A stretch of DNA of 13,181 bases from Candidatus Nomurabacteria bacterium (GCA_903869875.1 CAIQAW010000069.1:1-13181), one strand, 5' to 3'; positions 1 through 6,269 are shown, numbered from the stretch's first letter. The notes: generated by a model from the letters alone, not told the origin. Program-made: numbers and translations.

Positions 1-240
1 AAATATGCAACATTTGCTGAAACAGTTGGCCATTCATTAAAGGAAGTTATAACTCGTTCAATAAACACATCAGCAACAGTTATTATTGTGTTGCTTGCGT
101 TATTCTTCTTTGGTCCATCTACAACCCGCGTGTTTGCACTTATGATGACAGCCGGTATGTTTTTCGGAACATATTCATCTATATTCCTAGCGTCACCACT
201 ACTGGTCTATGTAGAACAATGGCAAAAAGGCAAGAAATAA
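1..240 (+). CDS. secF: Protein translocase subunit SecF, C-terminal end (5' partial)
   Basis: The window opens inside this gene and shows its last 79 codons, ending in TAA. SecF is an inner-membrane subunit that works with SecD and SecYEG, using the proton gradient to help pull exported proteins across the membrane. The visible part has the family's conserved C-terminal pattern: an amphipathic stretch with TRSINTS (about residues 18-24), a hydrophobic helix ending in ALFFFG, then a second membrane segment with GTYSSIFLASPLL, and a short basic tail. GTYSSIF and the preceding TRSINTS are strong SecF/SecD family signatures. SecD lies either upstream or fused, which cannot be seen here. The gene is followed at once by a strong hairpin terminator. 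Confidence in the family is high; SecF rather than a SecDF fusion is inferred. Confidence 0.88.
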   Translation, partial: KYATFAETVGHSLKEVITRSINTSATVIIVLLALFFFGPSTTRVFALMMTAGMFFGTYSSIFLASPLLVYVEQWQKGKK

Positions 241-250
241 AACTAGTTTA

Positions 251-284
251 AAAGTAAAACCCCACATTTGTGGGGTTTTACTTT
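251..284 (+). terminator. Strong stem-loop terminator after secF
   Basis: A perfect 15-bp inverted repeat (251-265 with 270-284) closes a 4-base loop ATTT. The stem core is AACCCCAC/GTGGGGTT and the right arm ends in TTTTACTTT. It lies 10 bases after the secF stop. It probably ends secF transcription, although the U tract is interrupted. The right arm overlaps the start of a 31-bp repeat that also carries the next promoter. Confidence 0.8.
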
Positions 285-306
285 GGGGGGTGGGAGCGGT
301 ATAATA
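276..306 (+). repeat. 31-bp direct repeat, copy A, carrying a TATAAT promoter box
   Basis: The run from TTTTACTTTGGGGGG through TGGGAGCGG to TATAATA recurs at 1699-1729 with one mismatch (A in this copy, G in the other, at position 20). The TATAAT box is at 300-305, so transcription should begin at or next to the ATG at 312. This indicates a leaderless mRNA. The left part is the right arm of the secF terminator. Confidence 0.8.
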
Positions 307-311
307 TTTAT

Positions 312-1268
312 ATGAAAACACCTGATCAAGATATAAAAACCATACTTACTCTAGACCAGATTGAACAGCAGAAGAAAGTTCTGGAACAGCAACAGGAAAC
401 ATTGGAAGAACAACCTAACAAGGAAGTTATGGTGGAAAACTTGCAGAATGTTACACAGGACATAGATAGAAAGGCAAATATTATCGAGGATACTAATACT
501 AAAATCGATGCTATTCGAAATGTTTTTGGATTAGAAGTATCTTCAGAAATACCCATGTCAGTGGAAATCGAGCAAAAAGAAATTAATAAACTTGACCATG
601 AAAAATTATCTCTAGAAGATAAAATTACTGCAATTGAAAACACAGCCAAGGTTATGACCACTAATGAAGGAGAAAAATTTTCTGTTATTACTGATCCAGA
701 AGTAATTGCAGAATACAAAAGACTTAAATCAGAACGCAGTAAAGAGTCAGGTGTAGATCAGAATAGCCAGAACGACCCAGATACTGAAAAGATCGACGAA
801 GCAAAAAGACAAGAGCAGGAAGAGAACAAAAAAATGGAACAAAAATATATGAATGAAGCACTAGAGCAAGTGTCTTATAATTTAAAAAGAATATCCTCAT
901 GTTTTGACGACAGACAAGCTCAAAGATTTAATGCTATTTTTGATGACGAAGATTCTTTTGGTCCTATTGCTAATAAACTAACTGAAAATTTGGATACTGA
1001 AGAAGTAAAAAACACATTAGGAAGATTAGGTAACATTGTTGAAGATTTTGCAGGTTCTAGGGGTAGTTTTATGGATGATAGTGATAGTTTGTATACTTTA
1101 GGGAACGCTTTTAGACGATTAGCATCATCGATTTCTGAGATTTCTTCAAAAATTAAAGATGAAGAAGCAAGAAAAGAATTCTCAGGTCTTAGTGGTTCTG
1201 TAGCTGACAAGGTAGACTATGCGGCAAGTAGAATAATTAGAAAAGCTGAAGCGGTTGCAAATTTTTAA
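312..1268 (+). CDS. Coiled-coil protein of unknown function
   Basis: A 318-residue, highly charged, soluble protein without signal peptide or membrane segment. Residues from about 10 to 120 and 150 to 190 are rich in Q, E, K and L with heptad-like spacing (for example IEQQKKVLEQQQETLEEQ), which suggests long coiled coils. The C-terminal third, from about residue 185, looks helical and globular. I do not recognise a family. ATG 312 is chosen over in-frame upstream codons because the TATAAT box ends 6 bases before it, so upstream starts would lie outside the transcript. Arginine is mostly AGA here, whereas lemA just downstream uses CGC, CGT or CGG throughout. Together with the flanking direct repeats this suggests the gene was acquired. 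Confidence 0.75.
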   Translation: MKTPDQDIKTILTLDQIEQQKKVLEQQQETLEEQPNKEVMVENLQNVTQDIDRKANIIEDTNTKIDAIRNVFGLEVSSEIPMSVEIEQKEINKLDHEKLSLEDKITAIENTAKVMTTNEGEKFSVITDPEVIAEYKRLKSERSKESGVDQNSQNDPDTEKIDEAKRQEQEENKKMEQKYMNEALEQVSYNLKRISSCFDDRQAQRFNAIFDDEDSFGPIANKLTENLDTEEVKNTLGRLGNIVEDFAGSRGSFMDDSDSLYTLGNAFRRLASSISEISSKIKDEEARKEFSGLSGSVADKVDYAASRIIRKAEAVANF

Positions 1269-1274
1269 AATTAA

Positions 1275-1280
1275 TATAAT
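1275..1280 (+). promoter_or_regulatory. TATAAT box for the 131-residue gene
   Basis: A consensus TATAAT lies 7 bases after the previous stop and 11 bases before ATG 1292. It implies a 5' leader of only a few bases. No clear -35 box is visible. Confidence 0.5.
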
Positions 1281-1291
1281 AAAATAAACAT

Positions 1292-1687
1292 ATGGAACCA
1301 ACAATAAAATTTAGTGTTATAAAAAATAGGGAAGAATTTTTTACTGTGTTTCAAGGTTTATGTAATACAGCAGAAGCTGGTTTCAATAAATTTCACGAAG
1401 ATTTTCCTACTCCGACAGAAATGGACAAGAATATGTATTGTAAAGGTGCGTCATATTTGATGAGTATTACCTTTGTTGTTATGGGTATGCGTGGTGACTG
1501 GCCGGCTTTTAAAAATGAAGAAATAAGTCCATTTTTTGTCGATATGGACGGTGTTCGATATGACCAGCAATATTTATATAAAATGAACGATTATTTTGCC
1601 AATAGATTCAATGAAGTGTTGGCGGTATTAGAAAAAATAGACCCAGAATCTCACAAAGCATATAAAACTGTTTGGGCAAATTACTAG
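1292..1687 (+). CDS. Hypothetical protein, 131 residues
   Basis: A small, probably soluble protein that I do not recognise. It is rich in aromatic residues (F, Y, W) and methionine, has no signal peptide, and carries an acidic patch near VDMDGVRYDQQYLYK (about residues 84-98). It follows the coiled-coil gene by 23 bases and has its own TATAAT box. There is no obvious Shine-Dalgarno sequence. Codon use is AT-rich like the preceding gene, and both sit between two copies of a 31-bp repeat, so the pair may have arrived together. Function cannot be inferred from sequence alone. Confidence 0.65.
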   Translation: MEPTIKFSVIKNREEFFTVFQGLCNTAEAGFNKFHEDFPTPTEMDKNMYCKGASYLMSITFVVMGMRGDWPAFKNEEISPFFVDMDGVRYDQQYLYKMNDYFANRFNEVLAVLEKIDPESHKAYKTVWANY

Positions 1688-1698
1688 GATTAAGACAG

Positions 1699-1729
1699 TT
1701 TTACTTTGGGGGGTGGGGGCGGTATAATA
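1699..1729 (+). repeat. 31-bp direct repeat, copy B, carrying the lemA promoter box
   Basis: Matches 276-306 at 30 of 31 positions. Here TATAAT is at 1723-1728 and the ATG of lemA follows at 1757. The beginning of this copy is the right arm of the secF terminator, but the matching left arm is missing, so it cannot form that hairpin. This copy therefore looks like a duplicated end rather than an independent promoter. Confidence 0.8.
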
Positions 1730-1756
1730 GGGGTATACAAATTAACACATAAAAAC

Positions 1757-2311
1757 ATGATACTTTACATTATTTTAGGCATTATTGCAGTCGTTATTAT
1801 TTACTTTATCGCAAGTTACAATGGTTTTGTAGCGTTTGTTAACCGCGCAAAGGAAGCTTGGGCAGACATAGACGTACAACTAAAACGCCGTTACGACCTT
1901 ATACCAAACCTAGTAAACACAGTTAAGGGTTACGCAACACACGAATCTAGTGCATTTGAAAACGTTACAAAGGCCCGTGCAGCAGCTATGGGCGCAGGTA
2001 CACCAGCGCAAAAGGGTGAGGCAGAAAACATGCTGTCTGGCACATTAAAGTCTTTGTTTGCTATATCAGAAGCTTACCCAGAACTTAAAGCTAACGAAAA
2101 CTTTATGTCACTACAACGCGAACTGTCAGACACAGAAGACAAAATACAAGCATCTCGCCGGTTCTATAACGGTAACGTTCGCGACCTAAACACAAAAATA
2201 GAAATGTTCCCAGGTAACATTATTGCTGGTATGTTCGGTTTCGCTAAAATGGAATTCTTCCAACTAGAAGCAGGTAGTGAAGAACGCAATGCAGTAGAAG
2301 TAAAATTCTAA
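1757..2311 (+). CDS. lemA: LemA family protein
   Basis: A 184-residue protein with one N-terminal membrane helix (residues 2-20) followed by a helical domain facing away from the membrane. Family hallmarks are KEAWADIDVQLKRRYDLIPNLV (about residues 32-53, shown in two parts: KEAWADIDVQ and LKRRYDLIPNLV), and ASRRFYNGNVRDLN (132-145) followed by FPGNIIA. LemA proteins are widespread and their biochemical role is unsettled; they often neighbour HtpX or TPM-domain genes. Here htpX is about 1 kb downstream, with two other genes between. ATG 1757 is chosen because upstream codons would start inside the promoter region and precede the hydrophobic segment. Arginine codons are all CGN. Family assignment is firm. 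Confidence 0.92.
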   Translation: MILYIILGIIAVVIIYFIASYNGFVAFVNRAKEAWADIDVQLKRRYDLIPNLVNTVKGYATHESSAFENVTKARAAAMGAGTPAQKGEAENMLSGTLKSLFAISEAYPELKANENFMSLQRELSDTEDKIQASRRFYNGNVRDLNTKIEMFPGNIIAGMFGFAKMEFFQLEAGSEERNAVEVKF

Positions 2312-2335
2312 TAAAAAAAAGTACAAAACGAATTG

Positions 2336-2341
2336 TATAAT
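2336..2341 (+). promoter_or_regulatory. TATAAT box (TTGTATAAT) before the Gmad2 gene
   Basis: TTGTATAAT lies 25 bases after the lemA stop and about 20 bases before ATG 2363. The same TTGTATAAT string precedes the DGR template RNA and the reverse transcriptase. Confidence 0.5.
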
Positions 2342-2362
2342 TAAATAATAAAGAATTAAAAT

Positions 2363-2860
2363 ATGAACACTCAAACAAAACAACGACTACTGATAATACT
2401 AATACTTGCCGTTGTGGTAATTGTTAGTTTATATGTATGGAAGAATTCTAATAAAACAGTTAAAAGCCCAAGCTTTATCGAAGAACCAGTTTCGTCTGTT
2501 GTTGGCCCAGCTGTGTTAACTGGTGCTGGTGTAGATACTGCGAAAGATTTATCGGCTTTTTCTATTATGCCTGGCACTAAAGTGCATGGAATACTTTCGT
2601 ACAGGGGTACTATATCTGGCGGGTATTTCTTTGAAGGTAATATTTTAATAAATATACTAGATGCAAATAAAAAAGTTTTAAAGAATTCTAATGCTGTAGC
2701 AAAAACAGAATGGATGACATCCGGCCCAGTAGACTTTGAAGGTAACATAGACTTTACCAACATAGCTAAAGGCCCAGCGTACATAGAAATACATAACGAC
2801 AATGCATCTGGTTTACCAGAAAAAGATAAAAGTGTATTGATTCCAATAATAATATATTAG
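2363..2860 (+). CDS. Membrane-anchored Gmad2-like (immunoglobulin-like) domain protein
   Basis: A 165-residue protein with an N-terminal hydrophobic helix (about residues 9-26) preceded by basic residues, so it is probably anchored with the rest outside the cytoplasm. Residues ~65-165 match the Gmad2 pattern known from spore-germination-related and other surface proteins: GGYFFEGNILINILD (86-100), EWMTSGPVDFEG (116-127), and HNDNASGLPEKDKSVLIPI (144-162). The SGLPE-D-V-PI block is the most diagnostic. Gmad2 is a beta-sandwich domain of poorly defined function. Its TAG stop overlaps the inverted repeat upstream of the next gene. Confidence 0.78.
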   Translation: MNTQTKQRLLIILILAVVVIVSLYVWKNSNKTVKSPSFIEEPVSSVVGPAVLTGAGVDTAKDLSAFSIMPGTKVHGILSYRGTISGGYFFEGNILINILDANKKVLKNSNAVAKTEWMTSGPVDFEGNIDFTNIAKGPAYIEIHNDNASGLPEKDKSVLIPIIIY

Positions 2861-2888
2861 TTTACAGTGTACAGTTAACAGTTTACAG
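2859..2888 (+). repeat. Left imperfect inverted repeat flanking the four-helix-bundle gene
   Basis: An internally repetitive stretch built of TTTACAG, GTACAG and TTAACAG units. Its start AGTTTACAG matches the reverse complement of the end of 3277-3312, and the remainder is similar with small changes. The two arms enclose the 2901-3266 gene. Confidence 0.65.
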
Positions 2889-2900
2889 AGTAGTAATACA

Positions 2901-3266
2901 ATGGAAAACACGAAGAAAATTAACTCATTCAAAGATCTAATAGTTTGGCAAAAAGGTATGTCGATTTTAAAATTGACTTATACTATTACAAACAAACTTC
3001 CACAAAGTGAAATGTTTGGTCTATCTTCGCAGTTACGTCGTTGCACTTTATCTATTCCTTCAAATATATCAGAAGGACAAGGTAGGGGAACTAGAAAAGA
3101 TTTTGCTAACTTTCTTCATATAGCACTAGGTTCATTATCTGAATTAGAAACACAGATATTGTTTTTAGAATCAGAATATAAAAATATTTCGATTGGAAAT
3201 ATACTTACTGAAATAGAGGAAGAAAGAAAAATGTTATCTAGTATGATTAAAAAATTAAAACAGTAA
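2901..3266 (+). CDS. Four-helix-bundle protein (S23 / 23S rRNA intervening-sequence protein family)
   Basis: A 121-residue protein with the typical order of this family: FKDLIVWQKGM (10-20), LPQSEMFGLSSQLRRCTLSI (33-52), PSNISEGQGRGTRKDFANFL (53-72), then ALGSLSELETQI (75-86). The family was first found in 23S rRNA intervening sequences but is mostly encoded elsewhere; its role is unknown. Its fold is shared with Avd accessory proteins of DGRs, and an avd gene is present in this same window. Imperfect inverted repeats flank the gene on both sides. It also splits the usual lemA-htpX neighbourhood, as expected for a mobile cassette. Family assignment is firm; function is not known. Confidence 0.9.
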   Translation: MENTKKINSFKDLIVWQKGMSILKLTYTITNKLPQSEMFGLSSQLRRCTLSIPSNISEGQGRGTRKDFANFLHIALGSLSELETQILFLESEYKNISIGNILTEIEEERKMLSSMIKKLKQ

Positions 3267-3276
3267 GTTTTATTTT

Positions 3277-3312
3277 TGTACACTGTTCACTGTCAACTAT
3301 AAACTGTAAACT
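3277..3312 (-). repeat. Right imperfect inverted repeat flanking the four-helix-bundle gene
   Basis: Read on the minus strand this begins AGTTTACAGTTTATAGTTGA and ends in GTGTACA, mirroring 2859-2888. It ends 6 bases before the htpX start codon, so htpX has no room for its own full promoter between them. Confidence 0.65.
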
Positions 3313-3318
3313 GGCTCT

Positions 3319-4215
3319 ATGGCAACTTTATACACACATCAAGACAGTAATACTCGCAAAACATGGTTACTTATGTCCGTGTTTTTGATCGTGGTTATTG
3401 CAATCGGTTTTGCTTTTGCCCGGGTGTATAACAACCCGAATATACTATATGTATTTGTGGCTTTTAGTATATTAATGAACATTACTGGTTACTGGTTTTC
3501 AGACAAAATTGCACTGTCTATTGCTGGCGCAAAACCGGCAACACGCGAAGAATATTTTGATTTGTATAACGTAGTTCAAAACCTTTCTATTACCGCTGGT
3601 CTACCTATGCCTAAGTTGTATGTAATACCAGACAATGCACCAAATGCATTTGCCACAGGCCGCGACAAGGACCACGCCGTGGTGGCAGTAACCACAGGTT
3701 TGTTGGCTATCATGAACAAAGTTGAACTAGAGGGTGTTATAGCCCACGAATTGTCACACATAGGTAACCGCGACATGTTGGTGTCTACAGTTGCAGTGGT
3801 ATTAGTTGGTTTTATTTCTATTATTTCTGATATGTTTATACGTACCACCATGTGGGGTGGCCGTAGTAATGACGACAGGGAAGTTAGTCCGCTAATAATG
3901 GTAGTCGGTTTAGTTTTATCAATACTTGCACCCATCGCCGCAACCCTTTTACAACTTGCAATATCTCGTAAACGTGAATATTTAGCCGATGCGTCTGGTG
4001 CACTACTAACACGCTACCCACAGGGCCTGGCTAGTGCCTTAGCTAAACTACGCGACTACAGTGTACCTATGCAAAAACAGTCTACAGCTATAGCGCATTT
4101 GTATATTTCTAACCCGTTTGGTGAAGGTAGCAGTTTCGGTAAAAAGTTAGGTAATTTATTTTCTACACACCCACCGTTGGAATATAGAATAAATGTTCTA
4201 ATGGAAAACAAGTAG
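3319..4215 (+). CDS. htpX: Zinc metalloprotease HtpX (M48 family)
   Basis: A 298-residue membrane-bound peptidase that in other bacteria degrades misfolded membrane proteins under envelope stress. Two N-terminal membrane helices are visible (about 15-35 and 41-59). The zinc-binding motif HELSH is at 143-147, with the third ligand Glu220 in RKREYLADASGA (218-229). Further hydrophobic segments lie at 155-173 and 191-215, and the C-terminal STHPPLEYRI (282-291) is a family hallmark. All catalytic residues are present and the length is normal. ATG 3319 is the first start after the repeat; no clear Shine-Dalgarno is seen. It may be co-transcribed from further upstream. Confidence 0.95.
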   Translation: MATLYTHQDSNTRKTWLLMSVFLIVVIAIGFAFARVYNNPNILYVFVAFSILMNITGYWFSDKIALSIAGAKPATREEYFDLYNVVQNLSITAGLPMPKLYVIPDNAPNAFATGRDKDHAVVAVTTGLLAIMNKVELEGVIAHELSHIGNRDMLVSTVAVVLVGFISIISDMFIRTTMWGGRSNDDREVSPLIMVVGLVLSILAPIAATLLQLAISRKREYLADASGALLTRYPQGLASALAKLRDYSVPMQKQSTAIAHLYISNPFGEGSSFGKKLGNLFSTHPPLEYRINVLMENK

Positions 4216-4375
4216 TAAATTTGGAAATTTTTACATAAATTGGTAATATAGTGTCGAACTTGTTCTTTTTATTTTTCAGCAGTTACTATTATTAAAGGTA
4301 CTGCGAAGGCCCACATACATTTTGTATGTCCGCCTGGGTGTATTGTTCTCGCTAGGCGGGAAGGGTGCCCCCGAA
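4216..4375 (+). other. Intergenic stretch with hairpins before tRNA-Ser
   Basis: No gene is seen. It holds a possible promoter (TTGTTC at 4260-4265, TACTAT at 4284-4289) and two adjacent hairpins: ACATACA/TGTATGT at 4313-4329 and CCGCCT/AGGCGG at about 4330-4359. These would lie in the 5' leader of the tRNA precursor. I looked for a 4.5S/SRP RNA core here and did not find it. Confidence 0.4.
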
Positions 4376-4461
4376 GGAGAGGTGGCTGAGTGGTTGAAGG
4401 CACTCGCTTGGAAAGCGAGCATATGTAAAAAGTATCACAGGTTCAAATCCTGTTCTCTCCG
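4376..4461 (+). tRNA. tRNA-Ser(GGA)
   Basis: A type II tRNA with a long variable arm. The acceptor stem is GGAGAGG (4376-4382) with TCTCTCC (4454-4460) and discriminator G at 4461. The D arm contains GGCTGAGTGGTTGAAGGC, the anticodon stem is CTCGCTT..AAGCGAG with anticodon GGA, and the T arm is ACAGGTTCAAATCCTGT. CCA is not encoded. The 3' strand of the acceptor also takes part in a 26-bp perfect palindrome with sequence just downstream. Confidence 0.95.
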
Positions 4462-4508
4462 CAAAACAAAAATACCCAATTATTGGGTATTTTTGTTTTG
4501 CGGAGAGA
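4454..4508 (+). terminator. 26-bp perfect palindrome: tRNA terminator that includes the acceptor strand
   Basis: 4454-4479 pairs perfectly with 4483-4508 around a 3-base loop. The inner part, CAAAAATACCCAA/TTGGGTATTTTTG, is an ordinary bidirectional terminator. The outer part is TCTCTCCGC, which is the 3' acceptor strand of tRNA-Ser, paired with a reversed copy GCGGAGAGA. Full extension of this hairpin would compete with the tRNA fold. Confidence 0.8.
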
Positions 4509-4631
4509 GTACATGAACTGCTTCATGTACGTGACAGGTTTGAACGCCGGAAGATTAAATTTTTAGCAGAAAATTTTCTGAGGCGGTGCCCAGCCCGAAC
4601 CGAGTGGTCTGACGAGGCGAGAGGCGAGGGA
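4509..4631 (+). other. Palindrome-rich spacer between the tRNA-Ser 3' end and its copy
   Basis: No gene. It starts with the hairpin GTACATGAA-CTGC-TTCATGTAC (4509-4530). This is followed by ACAGGTTTGAAC (4534-4545), which resembles the reverse complement of the tRNA T arm. A perfect 14-bp palindrome CAGAAAATTTTCTG lies at 4567-4580. A GC-rich stretch containing AGCCCGAAC and CTGACGAGG follows; similar words occur in the group I intron at 9967-9986. Confidence 0.5.
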
Positions 4632-4656
4632 AAATCCTGTTCTCTCCGCAAAACAA
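4632..4656 (+). repeat. 25-bp direct copy of the tRNA-Ser 3' end
   Basis: Identical over 25 bases to 4445-4469, which covers the T-loop 3' side, the acceptor strand and the first bases of the terminator. Such a duplicated tRNA 3' end is what a tRNA-targeting integrase leaves, but only about 160 bases separate the two copies and no integrase gene is present. Confidence 0.75.
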
Positions 4657-4660
4657 TATA

Positions 4661-4689
4661 AAAGCCCCGGTAATAAATACCGAGGTTTT
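4661..4689 (-). terminator. Terminator of the minus-strand unit
   Basis: AAAACCTCGGTA-TTTAT-TACCGGGGCTTTT read on the minus strand (each arm 12 bases, with G-U pairs) ends in a short T run. It is the natural end of the candidate ncRNA. Confidence 0.6.
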
Positions 4690-5022
4690 ACAAAAGTTGT
4701 GCACACTTTTGTTCTACTCTAGGGAATCAAACCCTAGGGGAAATTAATCCGTTGTGTGGTGGTTAACACGTCTCTGAAACATCCTTTTGCCTTTTAATTT
4801 CCTTAATTTTGCAATGATTATTTCAGGTAATCTGATTCTTCCATATCAATTTCACAAACCGTCCTTTTCAGAGGACATTCTCTACTTTCAATCAGACAGA
4901 TTGTAGAGTCGAAATGTTTGGAACCTCCTTTCTTTGTATCGTTGCTTCGAACATTTACCTACGAAGCAATTATCACGAAAAGAGTTTCGTCCATTCACCG
5001 TCTGAGACATTTAATGAACTAT
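4661..5022 (-). ncRNA. Candidate structured non-coding RNA (unassigned)
   Basis: A minus-strand unit with a good sigma70-type promoter at its start and a hairpin terminator at its end contains no convincing gene. The predicted transcript of roughly 360 nt holds several local hairpins, such as TTGCTTCG/CGAAGCAA, CTCTAC/GTAGAG, CTAGGG/CCCTAG and ACAAAAG/CTTTTGT. It also has an AAAGGAGG at about 4925-4932 (minus) with no good start codon behind it. I compared it with tmRNA, RNase P RNA, SRP RNA and 6S RNA from memory and could not match the conserved cores. The class is therefore unknown. It could also be a leader plus a very short ORF. Confidence 0.4.
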
Positions 5023-5028
5023 GTGTAT

Positions 5029-5056
5029 AGTATAGCATATGCACAGAAATTGTCAA
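5029..5056 (-). promoter_or_regulatory. Minus-strand promoter TTGACA-16-TATACT
   Basis: On the minus strand TTGACA (5056-5051) and TATACT (5034-5029) are 16 bases apart, one of the best promoter matches in the window. Transcription should start near 5022 and run toward the tRNA-Ser region. Confidence 0.65.
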
Positions 5057-5212
5057 GTATTTTGCAAAATACCTTATAAAATAAGGCTATTTTTGTTTCA
5101 TTGCTTTCCTGTATATGTGTGTTACACTACAGATGTATTTTGGTATGTTTGCCTATGTGCGTAGCATTATCAAAATAGGTCAAATTTAGCACATAAGCAA
5201 CAAACATATTAT
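5057..5212 (+). other. Intergenic leader region of the RRM gene
   Basis: No gene. A small hairpin CCTTAT-AAA-ATAAGG (5072-5086) followed by T-rich sequence may be a weak terminator. A possible promoter (TTGCTT at 5101, TACACT at 5123-5128, 16 apart) would give the RRM gene a leader of about 78 nt. TATTAT directly before the ATG is too close to serve. Confidence 0.35.
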
Positions 5213-5572
5213 ATGGCAGTTAAACTGTATGTGAGTTCTCTACCGTACTCTGTACGCGACGAGGCTCTAAAAGACTTCTTTGCCCCTGCGGGTGAAGTAG
5301 TTAGTGCGCAAGTCGTCATGGAACGCGAAACTAACCGCTCTCGCGGGTTCGGTTTCGTAGAAATGGCTGACGAAGCCCAAGCCAACAAAGCTATCGAAAT
5401 GCTCGATGGTAAAGAAATGGACGGCCGCACAATTCATATTGCTATTGCACGCCCTAAAGAAGAAGGCGCGCCTCGTCGTTCAAACGGCGGCGGTGGTTAC
5501 CAGGGTGGTAACGGTGGTAGTTATGGTGGCAATCGCGACGGAGGTTTCCGTGGCGGTCGTGGCCGAGAATAA
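5213..5572 (+). CDS. RRM-domain RNA-binding protein with glycine-rich tail
   Basis: A 119-residue protein made of one RNA recognition motif and a Gly/Arg-rich tail, the same plan as the small cold- or stress-related Rbp proteins of cyanobacteria and many other bacteria. RNP2 is LYVSSL (5-10) and RNP1 is RGFGFVEM (44-51); the aromatic residues that stack on RNA are present. The tail from about residue 92 is nearly all G, N, R, S and Y. It probably binds single-stranded RNA as a chaperone. A strong terminator follows 18 bases after the stop. Codon use is GC-richer and CGC-biased, suggesting high expression. Family assignment is very secure. Confidence 0.95.
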   Translation: MAVKLYVSSLPYSVRDEALKDFFAPAGEVVSAQVVMERETNRSRGFGFVEMADEAQANKAIEMLDGKEMDGRTIHIAIARPKEEGAPRRSNGGGGYQGGNGGSYGGNRDGGFRGGRGRE

Positions 5573-5590
5573 TAGAAATAATATTCTTAA

Positions 5591-5620
5591 AGAAAAATGT
5601 TCCGAAAGGAACATTTTTCT
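5591..5620 (+). terminator. Terminator of the RRM gene
   Basis: A perfect 13-bp stem (AGAAAAATGTTCC/GGAACATTTTTCT) with a GAAA tetraloop, followed by TTTTAT. Confidence 0.9.
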
Positions 5621-5650
5621 TTTTATGTATTTCGTGTATTATGCACATAT

Positions 5651-5737
5651 GGAAACGTGGCTGAGCGGTTGAAGGCACCGGTTTCGAAAACCGACATACA
5701 GGCAACTGTATCATGAGTTCAAATCTCATCGTTTCCG
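5651..5737 (+). tRNA. tRNA-Ser(CGA)
   Basis: A type II tRNA with acceptor GGAAACG (5651-5657) and CGTTTCC (5730-5736), discriminator G. The anticodon loop is TTCGAAA with anticodon CGA, the variable arm contains ACATACAGGCAACTGTATC, and the T arm is ATGAGTTCAAATCTCAT. CCA is not encoded. It lies 30 bases after the RRM terminator and is followed by its own terminator. Confidence 0.95.
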
Positions 5738-5745
5738 CAATTTAA

Positions 5746-5773
5746 AAGGCCGTTACTGTTTAGTAACGGCCTT
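5746..5773 (+). terminator. Bidirectional terminator between tRNA-Ser(CGA) and the minus-strand gene
   Basis: A perfect 12-bp stem AAGGCCGTTACT/AGTAACGGCCTT with loop GTTT. A T tract follows on plus, and AAAA precedes it so that it also serves the converging minus-strand gene. Confidence 0.85.
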
Positions 5774-5794
5774 CGGTTTTTTGGTGTGATTTTT

Positions 5795-6220
5795 TTAATT
5801 TACATCACCGGCTGATTTTTGTGTAGTGTTGTAGCTCTTCCAATGCATTTCGCGCATTTCATTCAGAGCAATTGACATTTTCGACGCCTGTGCGCAAAAA
5901 ATAAAAAAAGTTTCCGTTTGCTTTACATACTTGCCGGCAACATTTAATGTTAAACCAGTTTTTTGTAATGCCATTTGGAAAAATTTTACCTGTACTTTTG
6001 ACGGGCCTTTTATCTTGCCCTGACTGTTTGGTCTGGGTATTTTAAACTTTGCTAATAGAGGGTCGAGGTGCTTCCTTACTAAAGGAAATACTTCGTCTTC
6101 ATAGAATTCAGGAACCATACCGAGGTGTGGGTCTTGTTGTTCATTAGTGTTAGCGTTTACACCAAGCATGGCTGAGGTGTTTACATTGGCGGGTTGGGTC
6201 ATTTGTAATTCTTTGTTCAT
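5795..6220 (-). CDS. Hypothetical protein, 141 residues
   Basis: I do not recognise a family. The first ~30 residues are low in structure (N, T, Q-rich); the rest looks like a small helical, basic domain with FYEDEVFPLVRKHLDPLLAK (about 38-57) and a C-terminal helix region with ALNEMREMHWKSY. There is no signal peptide or membrane segment. ATG 6220 is chosen over an in-frame TTG three codons upstream; ATG 6202 is a further possibility. It is transcribed toward tRNA-Ser(CGA) and shares that bidirectional terminator. A promoter candidate lies at 6270-6297. The promoter of the helicase gene faces the other way about 100 bases upstream. Confidence 0.7.
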   Translation of the reverse strand: MNKELQMTQPANVNTSAMLGVNANTNEQQDPHLGMVPEFYEDEVFPLVRKHLDPLLAKFKIPRPNSQGKIKGPSKVQVKFFQMALQKTGLTLNVAGKYVKQTETFFIFCAQASKMSIALNEMREMHWKSYNTTQKSAGDVN

Positions 6221-6269
6221 AAAATACAAAAGGTTTTAAGAGTTTCGAAATTAAAAAACTTATCTCCCA

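Noticed and set aside
4300..4375. Small SRP RNA before tRNA-Ser
   Set aside because: Hairpins are present, but the conserved GGAAGCAGC-type apical loop is not.
4322..4516. 64-codon ORF across tRNA-Ser(GGA)
   Set aside because: It reads straight through the tRNA and its terminator, so it is not a gene.
4661..5022. tmRNA or RNase P RNA on the minus strand
   Set aside because: CTAGGG-TTTGATT-CCCTAG looks like a T arm, but no matching acceptor strand, tag ORF or CCA end was found. The RNase P core word GAGGAAAGUCC is absent.
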